Part shown: piece after piece, positions 25,801 to 33,485 of the stretch
Layout of the letters: every line of letters starts with the position of its first letter
Numbering within the stretch: position 1 is the first letter of the stretch
NCBI GenBank assembly: GCA_964650705.1
Contig: CAZYUJ010000013.1
Coordinates: 1-44,274, forward strand
Direction: 5' to 3'
Source of the DNA: Faeciplasma sp964650705
GTDB taxonomy: Bacteria > Bacillota > Clostridia > Oscillospirales > Ruminococcaceae
DNA: 44,274 nucleotides
Made by a program: the position numbers and the translations under genes
Notes under the pieces: generated by a model
What the model saw: only the letters and a program-made list of their open reading frames with translations
What the model was told of the DNA's origin: nothing
The model's database searches: none

Positions 25801-28763
25801 GAGTGAACATCGCCCTTGCTCATGGCAGGGATATTTACAAAAGAACCGAAGACCCTATTTATGGCAAACGAGGCTTTTTTGCAGGGCTTAAGCTCTCAAA
25901 CGAGCTCATAACGCTCGATTCGCCCGAAGGTCTGATAGCGGAATTTGACGATTCGGGTGTCCGATATATCAAGCAAGGCTCGGACTTTTGCGCCGAAATG
26001 AAGGTGTGTCTTCACGAAAGCCTTTGCTGTGAGCTAAGGCGATTCAAAATTATAAGCACATCCACAGATGATGCCGAAGCGGAGCTTCTTATATATCTTG
26101 AGCCATCGCTCGGTACAGATGATGAGATCATGCTTCGCATCGAACGTGATGACAAGTTAAGGGCAGTGATCGTGTCACGAGCTGACAGCAACGCCTGTAT
26201 AGCGATCGGGTTCACAAACAAAACACAGTTCTCGGCAAGCTTCGACAAAGAAAGCGTGCTGGCACATTCGGATAGCATAATAGACGCTTTCAAAAACAGT
26301 GACAGCATTCCTCCCAGCTTGATATCCGAACCAAAGCCGTGCGTTTTCATAAAAACAAAGCTCAGCGTTTCTCAAAACGCCGAGCAAAATCTTGATATGT
26401 ATATCATGTACGCCGAAAGCGAGGAGGCGCTCAGATCCAAGATAACTGAGCTTTCGGACAGCGTTATCAAGGAATATTCTACGAAAAGCAGGGCGGCACA
26501 GTCGCTTTGCGGCATACTTTTGCCGCATATCCTTTTCGGTAAAAAGCCGCAAAACGGCGATATTTCAAAAATCAGCGGCGATATCCTTTGCGATGTGCCG
26601 ATCATCTCACTTATTTTAAACGGCATAAATGACGATGAAAAAACAAGGTGCTGTTTATCGGCTTATAAAGAGCTTCGTGAAGCAGGACTCAGCGTGCAAT
26701 TGACAGTTTTGTTTGATGATATGGGCAAGCCCGAACGGGAGCACTATAATAAGCTGTTGGAAGCGGCACAGAACGAGAACGCACAGCAGTATATCTATGC
26801 ACGCGGCGGGATAATCCCCATCGACGAAAACCTGCACAGCGAGGATGTGAAAACACCGATACTTTGGGCTTCGTGCTATATTTTCAGCGATGACGTTGTT
26901 AATGATATCCCAAAAAGAGAGCCGTTTGGGATGATCGAAATTCTTGGCTGTCAGCCACAGGATATCAAGGTCGATGAAGAGCTATCATTCGGCGGGTTTA
27001 AGGGGAACGATTATATTGTAACTTCACGTCCCGAGGTTGAGTGGCATCATGTGCTCTCAAACCCGATCTTCGGGGTCGTTGCAAAGAGCTCATCGCTGGG
27101 CGTGAACTCGTTTGGGGATCTCGGTGAGCGATTGATCTTGGAGCTTGACGGCAAATTCTATGATATTATAAAGGGCGCCGCTGTCTGTTTTTCGTTTGGA
27201 AGTGTGAAATATCTTGCACAGAGCGAGAGCTTCAAAAGCGAGGTGACTCTTGAGGTCTCCCGAAAAGGTGTTTGCAAAAGACTGAGCGTCAAGATAACGT
27301 CACAAAAAAGCTGTCGATTGGCGTATGTTTGCGATGTCGGTGATGTCGGCAGGTTTATAAGGCGTGAGGAAAATTCGGTTATTCTGGGGCTCGATGACGG
27401 CTTCTTAGCCATAGGCTCAAGCAAGATATTTGATCCTGTGTTAGACAAAAATGCGTTCTTTACGGGAGATTGGGAAAGTGAAAGAAACGATGGGGGCTTT
27501 TGTGCGCTTGTTTGCAAGCTTTCGGGAGCAGAAAGTGTCAGCTTCTATCTTTCGAAGGCAAAAAACAACAGAGCCGTCGCAAAGCTTTCTGTGACTTTTT
27601 CGGAGCAAAATATCAGCTTATTCGGAGATCGGAGGACAAAATGGCTGAAATATCAACTTTTGCACGCAAACGTATATCCCGTTGATGAGGGCGGCAAAAT
27701 GAGATTTTCGTCATTGTTGCAAAACGTGTGCGCGCTGGCAAGCTTTGACCACAGACGAAGCAAAGCGGAGATATTGCGGTGCTGCAGGCACCAGCTTTCA
27801 GAGGGCGGAGTGCAAAAAGCGTGGATAAAAGGCAAAAGAGATAAAAACGACTTAGACCTATCGGCTGAGGAGCTTTTTTGGCTCCCCTATGCGGTCTGTG
27901 AGTATGTCAGGGTCACTGATGACACAAGGATCCTAAGCCTGTCCTGTCAATACTTCGAAAAGGATTCGCAAAAGGAAAGCGTTTATGAGCATTGCCGAAG
28001 AGCACTTGATTTTTGTGTTTCCAAAACAGGCAAGCACGGACTGGTTTTGGACAGCGAGCAAAATGAAGCGGTAGCGCTGAGCGAAATGATCATGATAACG
28101 CTCAAAAAGTTCTGCGAGATAGCAAAGCTAAAGGGCGATAACATGTATGCGGCAACACTTTTATATAACTCAAAGATTATCGCAGAAGCGATAAAACGAT
28201 CCTGTAAGGATTCAGCATGGTATATCGGCGGATACACCGAATTCGGAGAAGTGTTTGGGGCATCAAAGTGTGAATCGGGGAATATGTTTCTTTTGCCGCA
28301 GGCTTTGGCGATGCTCGCAGAGGTGGATGAAGAGTTTGACAAAGCGGCCCTTTTGTGCGCTTATGACAGATTGCACGACAAAAAACGAGGTCTGACCAAA
28401 GCTTTTACTCCGCCGTATAAAAATGACGACACCCTGACGGGCAGGCTCAAGTATCTTCCCTCGGGGATCGCCGAAAACGGCTCACAAATAACGTCTGCAT
28501 CAGTTTTATTCGCAATGGCACTTGAGAAAGCAGGGCTTTTAAGCGAAGCCGAAAATGTGATGAAAAATCTATATCCCGATGAGTGTGCAAAAACTGCGAC
28601 GTATAAGGCTGAGCCTTATTATGCTTGCGAAGAGGTGTATACGAACAAAAACTGCTACGGCAGAGGCGCAGATTCGCTGTTTTCCGTTGCCTCAGGCTGG
28701 CTGTTGCGGCAGCAAAGCGATAAGCCGCACGACACACGAAGCGATTCTTTTGATAAAAGCTAA
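22806..28763 (+). CDS. Giant membrane protein with cyclic beta-1,2-glucan synthase (GT84-GH94) architecture, catalytic motifs altered
   Basis: This 1,985-residue protein follows the Cgs/NdvB plan: N-terminal membrane helices (about 15-70), a GT84-like glycosyltransferase region, further membrane helices (about 385-545), a helical spacer and C-terminal beta and (alpha/alpha) domains resembling GH94 phosphorylases. Recognisable blocks include a metal-binding DND (Asp222, Asp224), YEDFP (344-348), FWLPYAVCEYVRVT (1691-1704), and a late GIAENGSQIT block with YKAEPYYACEEVY. Family catalytic motifs recalled as SHDLLEG, QHRW, SDDLxW, GDWNDG and GRGGWTWYTGSAGW read LPEVIEG, EAVK, SAEELFW, DSEQNEA and GRGADSLFSVASGW. 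Known Cgs proteins are about 2,800 residues. AAAGG precedes ATG 22806. It may be a divergent synthase, a scaffold or a pseudoenzyme. Architecture is fairly sure; activity is not. Confidence 0.75.
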   Translation: MQNTLFSNRIKLARARTALFFSVLLALTLVLSLGFGTLIGEWWAILMLLLPSYHAARSIIEGFVLAGHKHQPLARIDIGSNELLNEKTAIVLHKVLDKSFDTDAFAARLIKLSNSDSVANLKVVAVVDLCPENAESTGDDKFSVQSLSQTVSKLNEKEKDRYILIIRKRTFSEVQEEYICQNGRRGAILELARYMYSGESDFYAISGNAEWLIGARYVTLIDNDSLPQMNAASKLLSMAIHPQNKIRLENGNIISGHGIITPKRQTRLQSSLSSGFSKVFGLSPDRDDVFLSIFGLAEYSGCGIIDMYYYLQTGSMIPHEKHVLPEVIEGELLRCAYASDVVFYEDFPDTPQGYYKKEAVKVASSLQNLRFIFSRRLNGISKAKLFDSFITYSVPIAVFANMFFAFRLYSPSAEFAALLALSMYLFPSLFEAIRLTLLKSDYEQQFYSGLLPGSVWAIKYVAYSVVMLPTLAVKSATAFITASLKMISGKKLMSRGDAVRDPISFYILPEILSLALIASPGYAIRLLGVFFSLMPVLLALSEQEDRKLERRISFKDQKELSQYVADSWRFFEEFVTSADNGLPPESVEFSPIYRIVHQTSPESIGTYLLSCLAAYDQKLISIHSMSARIEETISSLERMEKLSGCCFERYDTVTLAPLSDKACCEGNGVLLASLVALKEGLDELSEIFDKADILSERIERLLRQADTSIFYDTKSMLMCKSVSLKDGQSDERHSLLMESSRLMSYYSIAVQSVPSIHWHRLGRFAQKNGFYCGFGSPNGSLDEFFLSEMFIRNPEGSSQFESLKYALWSQKKLAQKRGLPFGLSECLVNSFDHELKYRSHLLGAPKAAILSDSYDGYAVSPYSVFLALQYDPHACMENLRKLKNAGGYSSYGFYESVDYTSDPPSAVKCLRSKHVGEMIVSGINALSDGIMQRRFMKNAKMSGAWALLEERFLPERDGSKLKKNGYSKPRERFFDVTPIHPRQKLLFNGSYTLCASDCGVNIALAHGRDIYKRTEDPIYGKRGFFAGLKLSNELITLDSPEGLIAEFDDSGVRYIKQGSDFCAEMKVCLHESLCCELRRFKIISTSTDDAEAELLIYLEPSLGTDDEIMLRIERDDKLRAVIVSRADSNACIAIGFTNKTQFSASFDKESVLAHSDSIIDAFKNSDSIPPSLISEPKPCVFIKTKLSVSQNAEQNLDMYIMYAESEEALRSKITELSDSVIKEYSTKSRAAQSLCGILLPHILFGKKPQNGDISKISGDILCDVPIISLILNGINDDEKTRCCLSAYKELREAGLSVQLTVLFDDMGKPEREHYNKLLEAAQNENAQQYIYARGGIIPIDENLHSEDVKTPILWASCYIFSDDVVNDIPKREPFGMIEILGCQPQDIKVDEELSFGGFKGNDYIVTSRPEVEWHHVLSNPIFGVVAKSSSLGVNSFGDLGERLILELDGKFYDIIKGAAVCFSFGSVKYLAQSESFKSEVTLEVSRKGVCKRLSVKITSQKSCRLAYVCDVGDVGRFIRREENSVILGLDDGFLAIGSSKIFDPVLDKNAFFTGDWESERNDGGFCALVCKLSGAESVSFYLSKAKNNRAVAKLSVTFSEQNISLFGDRRTKWLKYQLLHANVYPVDEGGKMRFSSLLQNVCALASFDHRRSKAEILRCCRHQLSEGGVQKAWIKGKRDKNDLDLSAEELFWLPYAVCEYVRVTDDTRILSLSCQYFEKDSQKESVYEHCRRALDFCVSKTGKHGLVLDSEQNEAVALSEMIMITLKKFCEIAKLKGDNMYAATLLYNSKIIAEAIKRSCKDSAWYIGGYTEFGEVFGASKCESGNMFLLPQALAMLAEVDEEFDKAALLCAYDRLHDKKRGLTKAFTPPYKNDDTLTGRLKYLPSGIAENGSQITSASVLFAMALEKAGLLSEAENVMKNLYPDECAKTATYKAEPYYACEEVYTNKNCYGRGADSLFSVASGWLLRQQSDKPHDTRSDSFDKS

Positions 28764-28883
28764 GGCGCCCAAGTTTTGTGCGGGCGCCCGCCGCCCCACG
28801 CCCCCGCCGGGGGCGTGGGGCAATTTTGCGCGAAGCGCAAAAGTCCGCACCGCCCGAAAGGGCGGTGCGGACAGGCGGGCGCC
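28764..28883. other. GC-rich cloverleaf-forming intergenic element
   Basis: Immediately after the stop codon of the giant gene, an outer 10-bp stem (28783-28792 with 28874-28883) encloses three back-to-back perfect hairpins. These are 28793-28821 (13 bp, loop GCC), 28824-28842 (8 bp, loop GAA) and 28843-28872 (13 bp, GAAA tetraloop). Junction gaps are 0, 2, 0 and 1 nt. A competing hairpin GGCGCCC/GGGCGCC (28764-28770 with 28782-28788) would disrupt the outer stem. No protein is convincingly encoded on either strand. It may be a structured RNA, an elaborate terminator or a mobile palindromic repeat. Confidence 0.7.
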
Positions 28884-28920
28884 TTCGCCACAGCAAGCTC
28901 GTGCGGCGGATAACGCACAA

Positions 28921-28954
28921 AAGCCCCCTCCCCGAAAGGTCGGAGAGAGGGCTT
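28921..28954 (-). terminator. Intrinsic terminator of the CE15 gene
   Basis: A GC-rich stem (14 pairs, two mismatches) with a 6-nt loop; on the minus strand it is followed by TTTTG. Confidence 0.65.
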
Positions 28955-28984
28955 GATAGCTTATATGCAGTTTTCAAAATGCGC

Positions 28985-31093
28985 TTAGTCGAGCATATAG
29001 TTGATGATCCAGTCGTCGGTCATATCGTCCATATCGTGGTCAACGTTTTGCTCAAGTGCGAATACAGAGGTGTCCAAAACGCTGAGGTCAAGCTCGGATT
29101 TGATTCCGTAAACCTTTTCCATGAAGTAAGCTGTCATATAGTTGATGTCTTCTTCAATGACAGCGTGACCCTGTGTGTGGATGTTGATCTTGATATTATC
29201 GCCAACGCCCAAATATTCATAGATCTGCTTTGCGGCGAGGTATGTATACCACATAGCAGGGGCATTTACCCAGTCTTCATAAATGCAGGAGCCGATGATG
29301 AACAAGTATCTGTCCTCGTCAGCGACCAAGCTTGCGAGCATATACTGATCAACGGGGAGATTCTGTGCCGTCTTGAACAGCTTGAAGTTGTTGTTGAACC
29401 ATCCGACCTCGCCCGAGGACTGCAAGCTTCCCAAAGGCTCATTATCGCCATAGACATAAGCCGCAGATGCTCCCTTTGAGGAGAAGTCATAAACATTGCC
29501 CTTGGAAACGTAGCGGTAAAGAGCCAAGCCGCCTGCGCCGGAGCAGGAAGGAGCGACCATCTTGAATCTTGGCTCAAATGCGCCGCAAACAGCAGCAGCC
29601 TTGCCCCAACGTGAAACGCCGGTAACGATGGAGTTGGTTCCGTCGATATTAAGCTCTTCGCCGAGACCGGCTTCAAGTGCGTCCAATATCTTCGAACAGC
29701 CCCAAGACCAAGCCATCAAAACGCCGGTCTGATCCTGCCAGTTGCTGCCGTAAGGATAGAGGTCATAGAATGCGCCCGTGTGCTTTGTGTCGTCGGATGC
29801 GATTCCATATGCGAACCAGTCAAGAGTGATGGTTGCAAAGCCGTTAGCGTTAGCGGCTTCTTCACTGATTCCTGCGTGCATACCTACCAAAACGGGATAA
29901 CCTGCGCTTGAAGGAGCCTTTATAGAGGACGAGGGCATTAAAACAGTTGCGGTAAACTGTGTCTTTGCGCCTGTCGAGATCCTTTCAACATAAACTGTGA
30001 GTGTGCCGTTGTTGTAATCATAAGTTACGATCTCGTCGGAGCCGTCACGCCATACGCCGTACATATAATACTGATACATATCGCTGATCTCTTTGCGCCT
30101 TGCTTCCCAATCGGCAATAGTCTTCATATCCGTGCCGTCGAGCATGATAAACGGGTCGGGCAATTCGTCAACTGCTTCAAATTCAGCAACTGCAGGGAAG
30201 CCTGAAGCGTCAACGAGCTTATCATATGCATCGTGTGTATCACACATAGCTTCGGTTACCTCCTTCGCGGTTACGTCTGATTTTTCCAAAAGTGCCTTCA
30301 AAGCCAGGATTCTGGGATACATAGTTTCATATCCGCCGAAAACTGTAAGGTCTTCGGATTCAAGTCTTTCAACAAGCTTTTGAACACCGGCGGTGCTCAC
30401 AGCGGCAGGAGTCGATCTTTCTCCGCTGAAAACAAGCTCGCCCAATGCGCAAGGAGACTCTTGGCATTTATCCGTTCTGTCGAAAAGATTTGCTCTTCCC
30501 TTAATGGTACCTTCGGAATTATAGTCGTTAAGTCTTACGTCAAAGCCGATCACCAAGTCTTCGTTAAGAACTTCGCCCAACTTGATTCCGACTTCAACGA
30601 TATATCCTGCTTCAACGGTGCTAACACCGCACAAAAAGCTTCCATCGCCCGACATCATGCTTGATGTGCCGTTTGCGAGCACGCTAAACGCCCAGTCGTC
30701 GTCTTGATAGCTGTCAGATCTGTCCCAAAGGGGATCTATATAGACCTCGATGCCATCAAGCTCCGGGTTAACGTCAGCGTCAGCGACCTCTATTGAAATA
30801 TAAAGATATTCATCATCCCAAAGTGTCTTTACTGTTGCGCTTGCGGGGACGTAATATCTGTCCAACTGTTCCAAGGGGGTTGCCGCGATCTCTTTCCAAG
30901 CATCGTCAACAGTTCCGTCAACATTAACCGTTCCGCGGTTTGCGATAAGCATTCCGTCACCGTTTACAGCGGCAAGAAGATCGATCTCGTCGTTGCCTTC
31001 ATCGCCGTTGGGAGTATTCACAGGATCGGTACACCCTGAAAAAACAGCCATACACATTGATAATGCAAGGAGCATTGCAATTAACTTTTTCAT
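28985..31093 (-). CDS. Lipoprotein with CBM9-like domain and CE15 glucuronoyl esterase
   Basis: The 702-residue protein has a lipoprotein signal (MKKLIAMLLALSM..., VFSGC lipobox). Residues about 40-230 resemble a family 9 carbohydrate-binding module: NRGTVNVDGTVDDAW, LWDDEYLYISIEVAD, DGIEVYID. After a helical linker, residues about 310-670 form a CE15 esterase: TGVSRWGKAA with nucleophile Ser494, a Trp/Asp-rich substrate region and IHTQGHAV with catalytic His643. CE15 enzymes cut the ester between 4-O-methylglucuronic acid of xylan and lignin alcohols. It should sit on the outer membrane face and target plant cell wall. Translation starts at ATG 31093 after AGGGTGA. Domain calls are firm; lignin-carbohydrate activity is known for the family, not shown here. 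Confidence 0.88.
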   Translation of the reverse strand: MKKLIAMLLALSMCMAVFSGCTDPVNTPNGDEGNDEIDLLAAVNGDGMLIANRGTVNVDGTVDDAWKEIAATPLEQLDRYYVPASATVKTLWDDEYLYISIEVADADVNPELDGIEVYIDPLWDRSDSYQDDDWAFSVLANGTSSMMSGDGSFLCGVSTVEAGYIVEVGIKLGEVLNEDLVIGFDVRLNDYNSEGTIKGRANLFDRTDKCQESPCALGELVFSGERSTPAAVSTAGVQKLVERLESEDLTVFGGYETMYPRILALKALLEKSDVTAKEVTEAMCDTHDAYDKLVDASGFPAVAEFEAVDELPDPFIMLDGTDMKTIADWEARRKEISDMYQYYMYGVWRDGSDEIVTYDYNNGTLTVYVERISTGAKTQFTATVLMPSSSIKAPSSAGYPVLVGMHAGISEEAANANGFATITLDWFAYGIASDDTKHTGAFYDLYPYGSNWQDQTGVLMAWSWGCSKILDALEAGLGEELNIDGTNSIVTGVSRWGKAAAVCGAFEPRFKMVAPSCSGAGGLALYRYVSKGNVYDFSSKGASAAYVYGDNEPLGSLQSSGEVGWFNNNFKLFKTAQNLPVDQYMLASLVADEDRYLFIIGSCIYEDWVNAPAMWYTYLAAKQIYEYLGVGDNIKINIHTQGHAVIEEDINYMTAYFMEKVYGIKSELDLSVLDTSVFALEQNVDHDMDDMTDDWIINYMLD

Positions 31094-31158
31094 GTAATCA
31101 CCCTATCTTTAGATATTTCGCATAATTTATTATTTGCGATAAGCCTCTTATATTATGA

Positions 31159-31187
31159 AGTATAACAATATTATGTGTTTTCGTCAA
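31159..31187 (-). promoter_or_regulatory. Promoter of the CE15 gene
   Basis: Minus-strand TTGACG (31187-31182), 17-nt spacer, TATACT (31164-31159). Confidence 0.65.
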
Positions 31188-31216
31188 GCAAAATGAGGGA
31201 ATAAATCAACACAAAA

Positions 31217-31245
31217 AAGCACTTCCGCATTTAGCGAAAGTGCTT
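31217..31245 (-). terminator. Intrinsic terminator of the dacF-like gene
   Basis: AAGCACTT/AAGTGCTT arms (31217-31224 with 31238-31245) plus inner pairs; on the minus strand followed by a T run. Confidence 0.82.
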
Positions 31246-31250
31246 AAAAG

Positions 31251-32621
31251 CTATCTTCTGCGCTTGGGAGTGCCGTACATTCTCGAACGCTTTTTGTTAT
31301 TTTTGGCGACGATGATCTTCAATATGATTATCAACACCGTATATGCGATGAAAAAACCGATCGAATACTTTGCGGCATCATAAAATCTTTCGGAGCCGAT
31401 GAAGCTTTTTGCGACGGTTATGAGCGAAGTTCTTTCGCTCCTTGCAACATCTGTCGTAGCGATAAGATCGACCGTTGTAAGCGTCTCGCCGCCGTATTGA
31501 AGCTCGATAGTGCCGAGCTTTTGTCCCGCCTTAACGGGAGCAATAACGTCCTCTTCAAGGGTGATTATCTCGTGGATCGAGCTAAGAGGAATTCGTGTAT
31601 TCCAAATGCAGGAGAACTCCGCATCAGGCTTAACGATAACGTAATCGACGCCGTCACCGTATGCGACCGCAACCTCAGCCTTTTCTTCGCTTGAATTCAA
31701 AAGGGTGGTATATTCGAAGTTGTTGAATGCCCATTCATAGATATTCTTATGGTCGATGAAGTTATAGAACACATTCTTTCCTTCAGCATCCTGCTGAGGA
31801 GCATTAAGAGTGATGAGCATATAGCTGTAGCCGTCTTTATAGGCGAGCGACACCAAGCATCTTCCCGCTTCGTCAAGGGTGCCCGTTTTGATGCCCTTTA
31901 CGTATTCATAATAATAGTCGCCGCCGTTGATCTTCGACATCATATAGTTGGTGTGGTTGATGACTCTCGGCTCTTTGTGATAGGCAGTAGCCTCCATCGT
32001 GTAGCTTTCTGTACAGGATATCTCGGTGAACATCGGCAGGCTCATTGCGTATTCAACGATCTTAGCCATATCTCGGGCAGTTGTATAGTGATCCTCCCAG
32101 AAAAGGCCGTGAGAATTTGTGAAATGGGTATCCTCACAACCGAGCTCTTCAGCCTTGACGTTCATCATCTGAACAAACCCCTCAAGGCTTCCTCCGATGT
32201 TATAGGCGATGATGTTTGCGGCTTCACAAGCCGAGCGGAGCATCAAAGCATATAAAAGGTCTTTATATGAGACCTTTTCACCGATCCTTATGTCGGCGTT
32301 TGATGCACCTGTGAGATAGAGCTCATCAAAGCAAACAGACGAGCCGGAAACATATGTAGTTGAAAGTGCGGCGATGTTGTCTTCATATTCTTCAAGCAAG
32401 AGGATCGCCGTCATGATCTTTGTTAAAGATGCGGGAACAAGCTGCTTGTCCGCATTCTTTTCATATATGACCTCACCCGTGTCGAGGTTTACAAGATAGG
32501 CTGCCTCAGAGTAGATCTGAAAATCGGGAGTGAAGTTGACGGCATTCGCCTGAACGGGAAGATACCCCGCAACCATGACGAATACCATAACGAGTGATAT
32601 TATAAAACCAAGCTTACGCAT
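31251..32621 (-). CDS. D-alanyl-D-alanine carboxypeptidase (DacF/PBP5 type, family S11)
   Basis: The 456-residue precursor has a signal peptide (residues 1-27), then the penicillin-binding transpeptidase-like domain: SLTK (Ser65, Lys68), SAC (130-132, in the SxN position) and KTG (245-247). A PBP5-like C-terminal beta domain, a C-terminal membrane helix (about 415-435) and a basic tail follow. It trims the terminal D-Ala from peptidoglycan pentapeptides outside the membrane. The third residue of SxN is normally Asn; here it is Cys132. The frame reaches 32681, but ATG 32621 lies 9 nt after AAGGA and opens a proper signal peptide. In spore formers DacF-type enzymes often adjust cortex or vegetative wall cross-linking; which applies is unknown. 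Confidence 0.9.
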   Translation of the reverse strand: MRKLGFIISLVMVFVMVAGYLPVQANAVNFTPDFQIYSEAAYLVNLDTGEVIYEKNADKQLVPASLTKIMTAILLLEEYEDNIAALSTTYVSGSSVCFDELYLTGASNADIRIGEKVSYKDLLYALMLRSACEAANIIAYNIGGSLEGFVQMMNVKAEELGCEDTHFTNSHGLFWEDHYTTARDMAKIVEYAMSLPMFTEISCTESYTMEATAYHKEPRVINHTNYMMSKINGGDYYYEYVKGIKTGTLDEAGRCLVSLAYKDGYSYMLITLNAPQQDAEGKNVFYNFIDHKNIYEWAFNNFEYTTLLNSSEEKAEVAVAYGDGVDYVIVKPDAEFSCIWNTRIPLSSIHEIITLEEDVIAPVKAGQKLGTIELQYGGETLTTVDLIATTDVARSERTSLITVAKSFIGSERFYDAAKYSIGFFIAYTVLIIILKIIVAKNNKKRSRMYGTPKRRR

Positions 32622-32663
32622 ATGGACAAATCCTTCCTGACAATGTATAATGGTGTTAGATAC

Positions 32664-32672
32664 AGTATAGCA
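32664..32672 (-). promoter_or_regulatory. Extended -10 element of the dacF-like gene
   Basis: Minus-strand TGC-TATACT (32672-32664), with no good -35. The palindrome at 32675-32692 takes the -35/spacer position. Confidence 0.5.
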
Positions 32673-32674
32673 GA

Positions 32675-32692
32675 TTTTCAACTTGTTGAAAA
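32675..32692. promoter_or_regulatory. Palindromic candidate operator upstream of the dacF-like gene
   Basis: TTTTCAAC-TT-GTTGAAAA is a perfect 8+8 bp inverted repeat with a 2-nt centre. It abuts the extended -10 of the dacF-like gene and lies about 55 nt before the divergent metallophosphoesterase gene. The binding protein is unknown. Confidence 0.45.
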
Positions 32693-32746
32693 GTGAAATT
32701 CGGTTAATATTTGATTACAATTATATGAAAAAGGGCGGAATTTGGG

Positions 32747-33442
32747 ATGATATACTGCACAGGAGACATACACGGCGACAAACAAAGATTTTCGGACAAG
32801 CATTTGAAGAAGCTTAAAAGAGGCGACTCGCTGATCGTTTGCGGAGATTTCGGGTTCATTTGGGACGGGAGCGAAGAAGAAAGGAAATTTCTCAGAAAGC
32901 TCGGCAAAAAGAAATATAACATTTTGTTTGTTGACGGTTATCACGAAAACTTCGAGCTTCTGAGCCGCTATCCCCTTTCTTGGTGGAACGGCGGAAGAGT
33001 CAGAGTCATTTCCGGAAACATCAAGTATCTTTGCCGCGGTGAGATCTTCAAGATCGACGGAGTTAAAGTGTTTGCATTCGGAGGAGGCAGACCGGAGGAT
33101 TTTGAGCTCAGAGAGGATGCTCCGGCAAACGAAGAATATCTTCCGACTGACAATCAGATCAAAAATGCGATCATCAACTTCGAGGATAACTGCCGCAAGG
33201 TCGATTATATCGTATCATATGAACCGCCGTCGGTTCTTGAGGACTTTGCAGGAAAGACGTCGGTCGAGCAAAAAACACAGCTCAGCGCATTTTTCGACGA
33301 GGTCGTTAAGCACTGTGAATTTAAGAAGTGGATATTCGGAAAGTGCCACAAAAACCGTGTCATAAGTCCGAAATATACAGCAGTTTACACTTCGATCATT
33401 CAGCTTGAAACGCCGAAGCCCTCAAAACGCAGACGTAAATGA
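32747..33442 (+). CDS. Calcineurin-like metallophosphoesterase
   Basis: The 231-residue cytoplasmic protein has the phosphoesterase metal-site motifs GDIHG (6-10), CGDFGFIWD (32-40, Asp34) and DGYHEN (63-68, replacing the usual GNHE), then FGGG and a late FGKCHKN where GHxH is typical. The two-metal centre therefore appears mostly kept, with one altered His. Clostridial relatives are annotated only as metallophosphoesterases; the substrate is unknown. The ATG is preceded by an AAGGGCGG site. The gene is divergent from the dacF-like gene and ends at a bidirectional terminator. The C terminus is basic (SKRRRK), which could bind nucleic acid or membrane; that is conjecture. Confidence 0.8.
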   Translation: MIYCTGDIHGDKQRFSDKHLKKLKRGDSLIVCGDFGFIWDGSEEERKFLRKLGKKKYNILFVDGYHENFELLSRYPLSWWNGGRVRVISGNIKYLCRGEIFKIDGVKVFAFGGGRPEDFELREDAPANEEYLPTDNQIKNAIINFEDNCRKVDYIVSYEPPSVLEDFAGKTSVEQKTQLSAFFDEVVKHCEFKKWIFGKCHKNRVISPKYTAVYTSIIQLETPKPSKRRRK

Positions 33443-33446
33443 CAAA

Positions 33447-33474
33447 AAGCCTGAATCAAATACGATTCAGGCTT
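33447..33474. terminator. Bidirectional intrinsic terminator
   Basis: Eleven-bp perfect stem (33447-33457 with 33464-33474), 6-nt loop, T- and A-rich flanks; between the convergent phosphoesterase and thiT genes. Confidence 0.88.
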
Positions 33475-33485
33475 TCTTTTTCAGC

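Noticed and set aside
28447..28977. Minus-strand frame through the cloverleaf element
   Set aside because: Its Arg/Ala-rich product comes from GC-rich palindromes, and its remainder is antisense to the giant gene.
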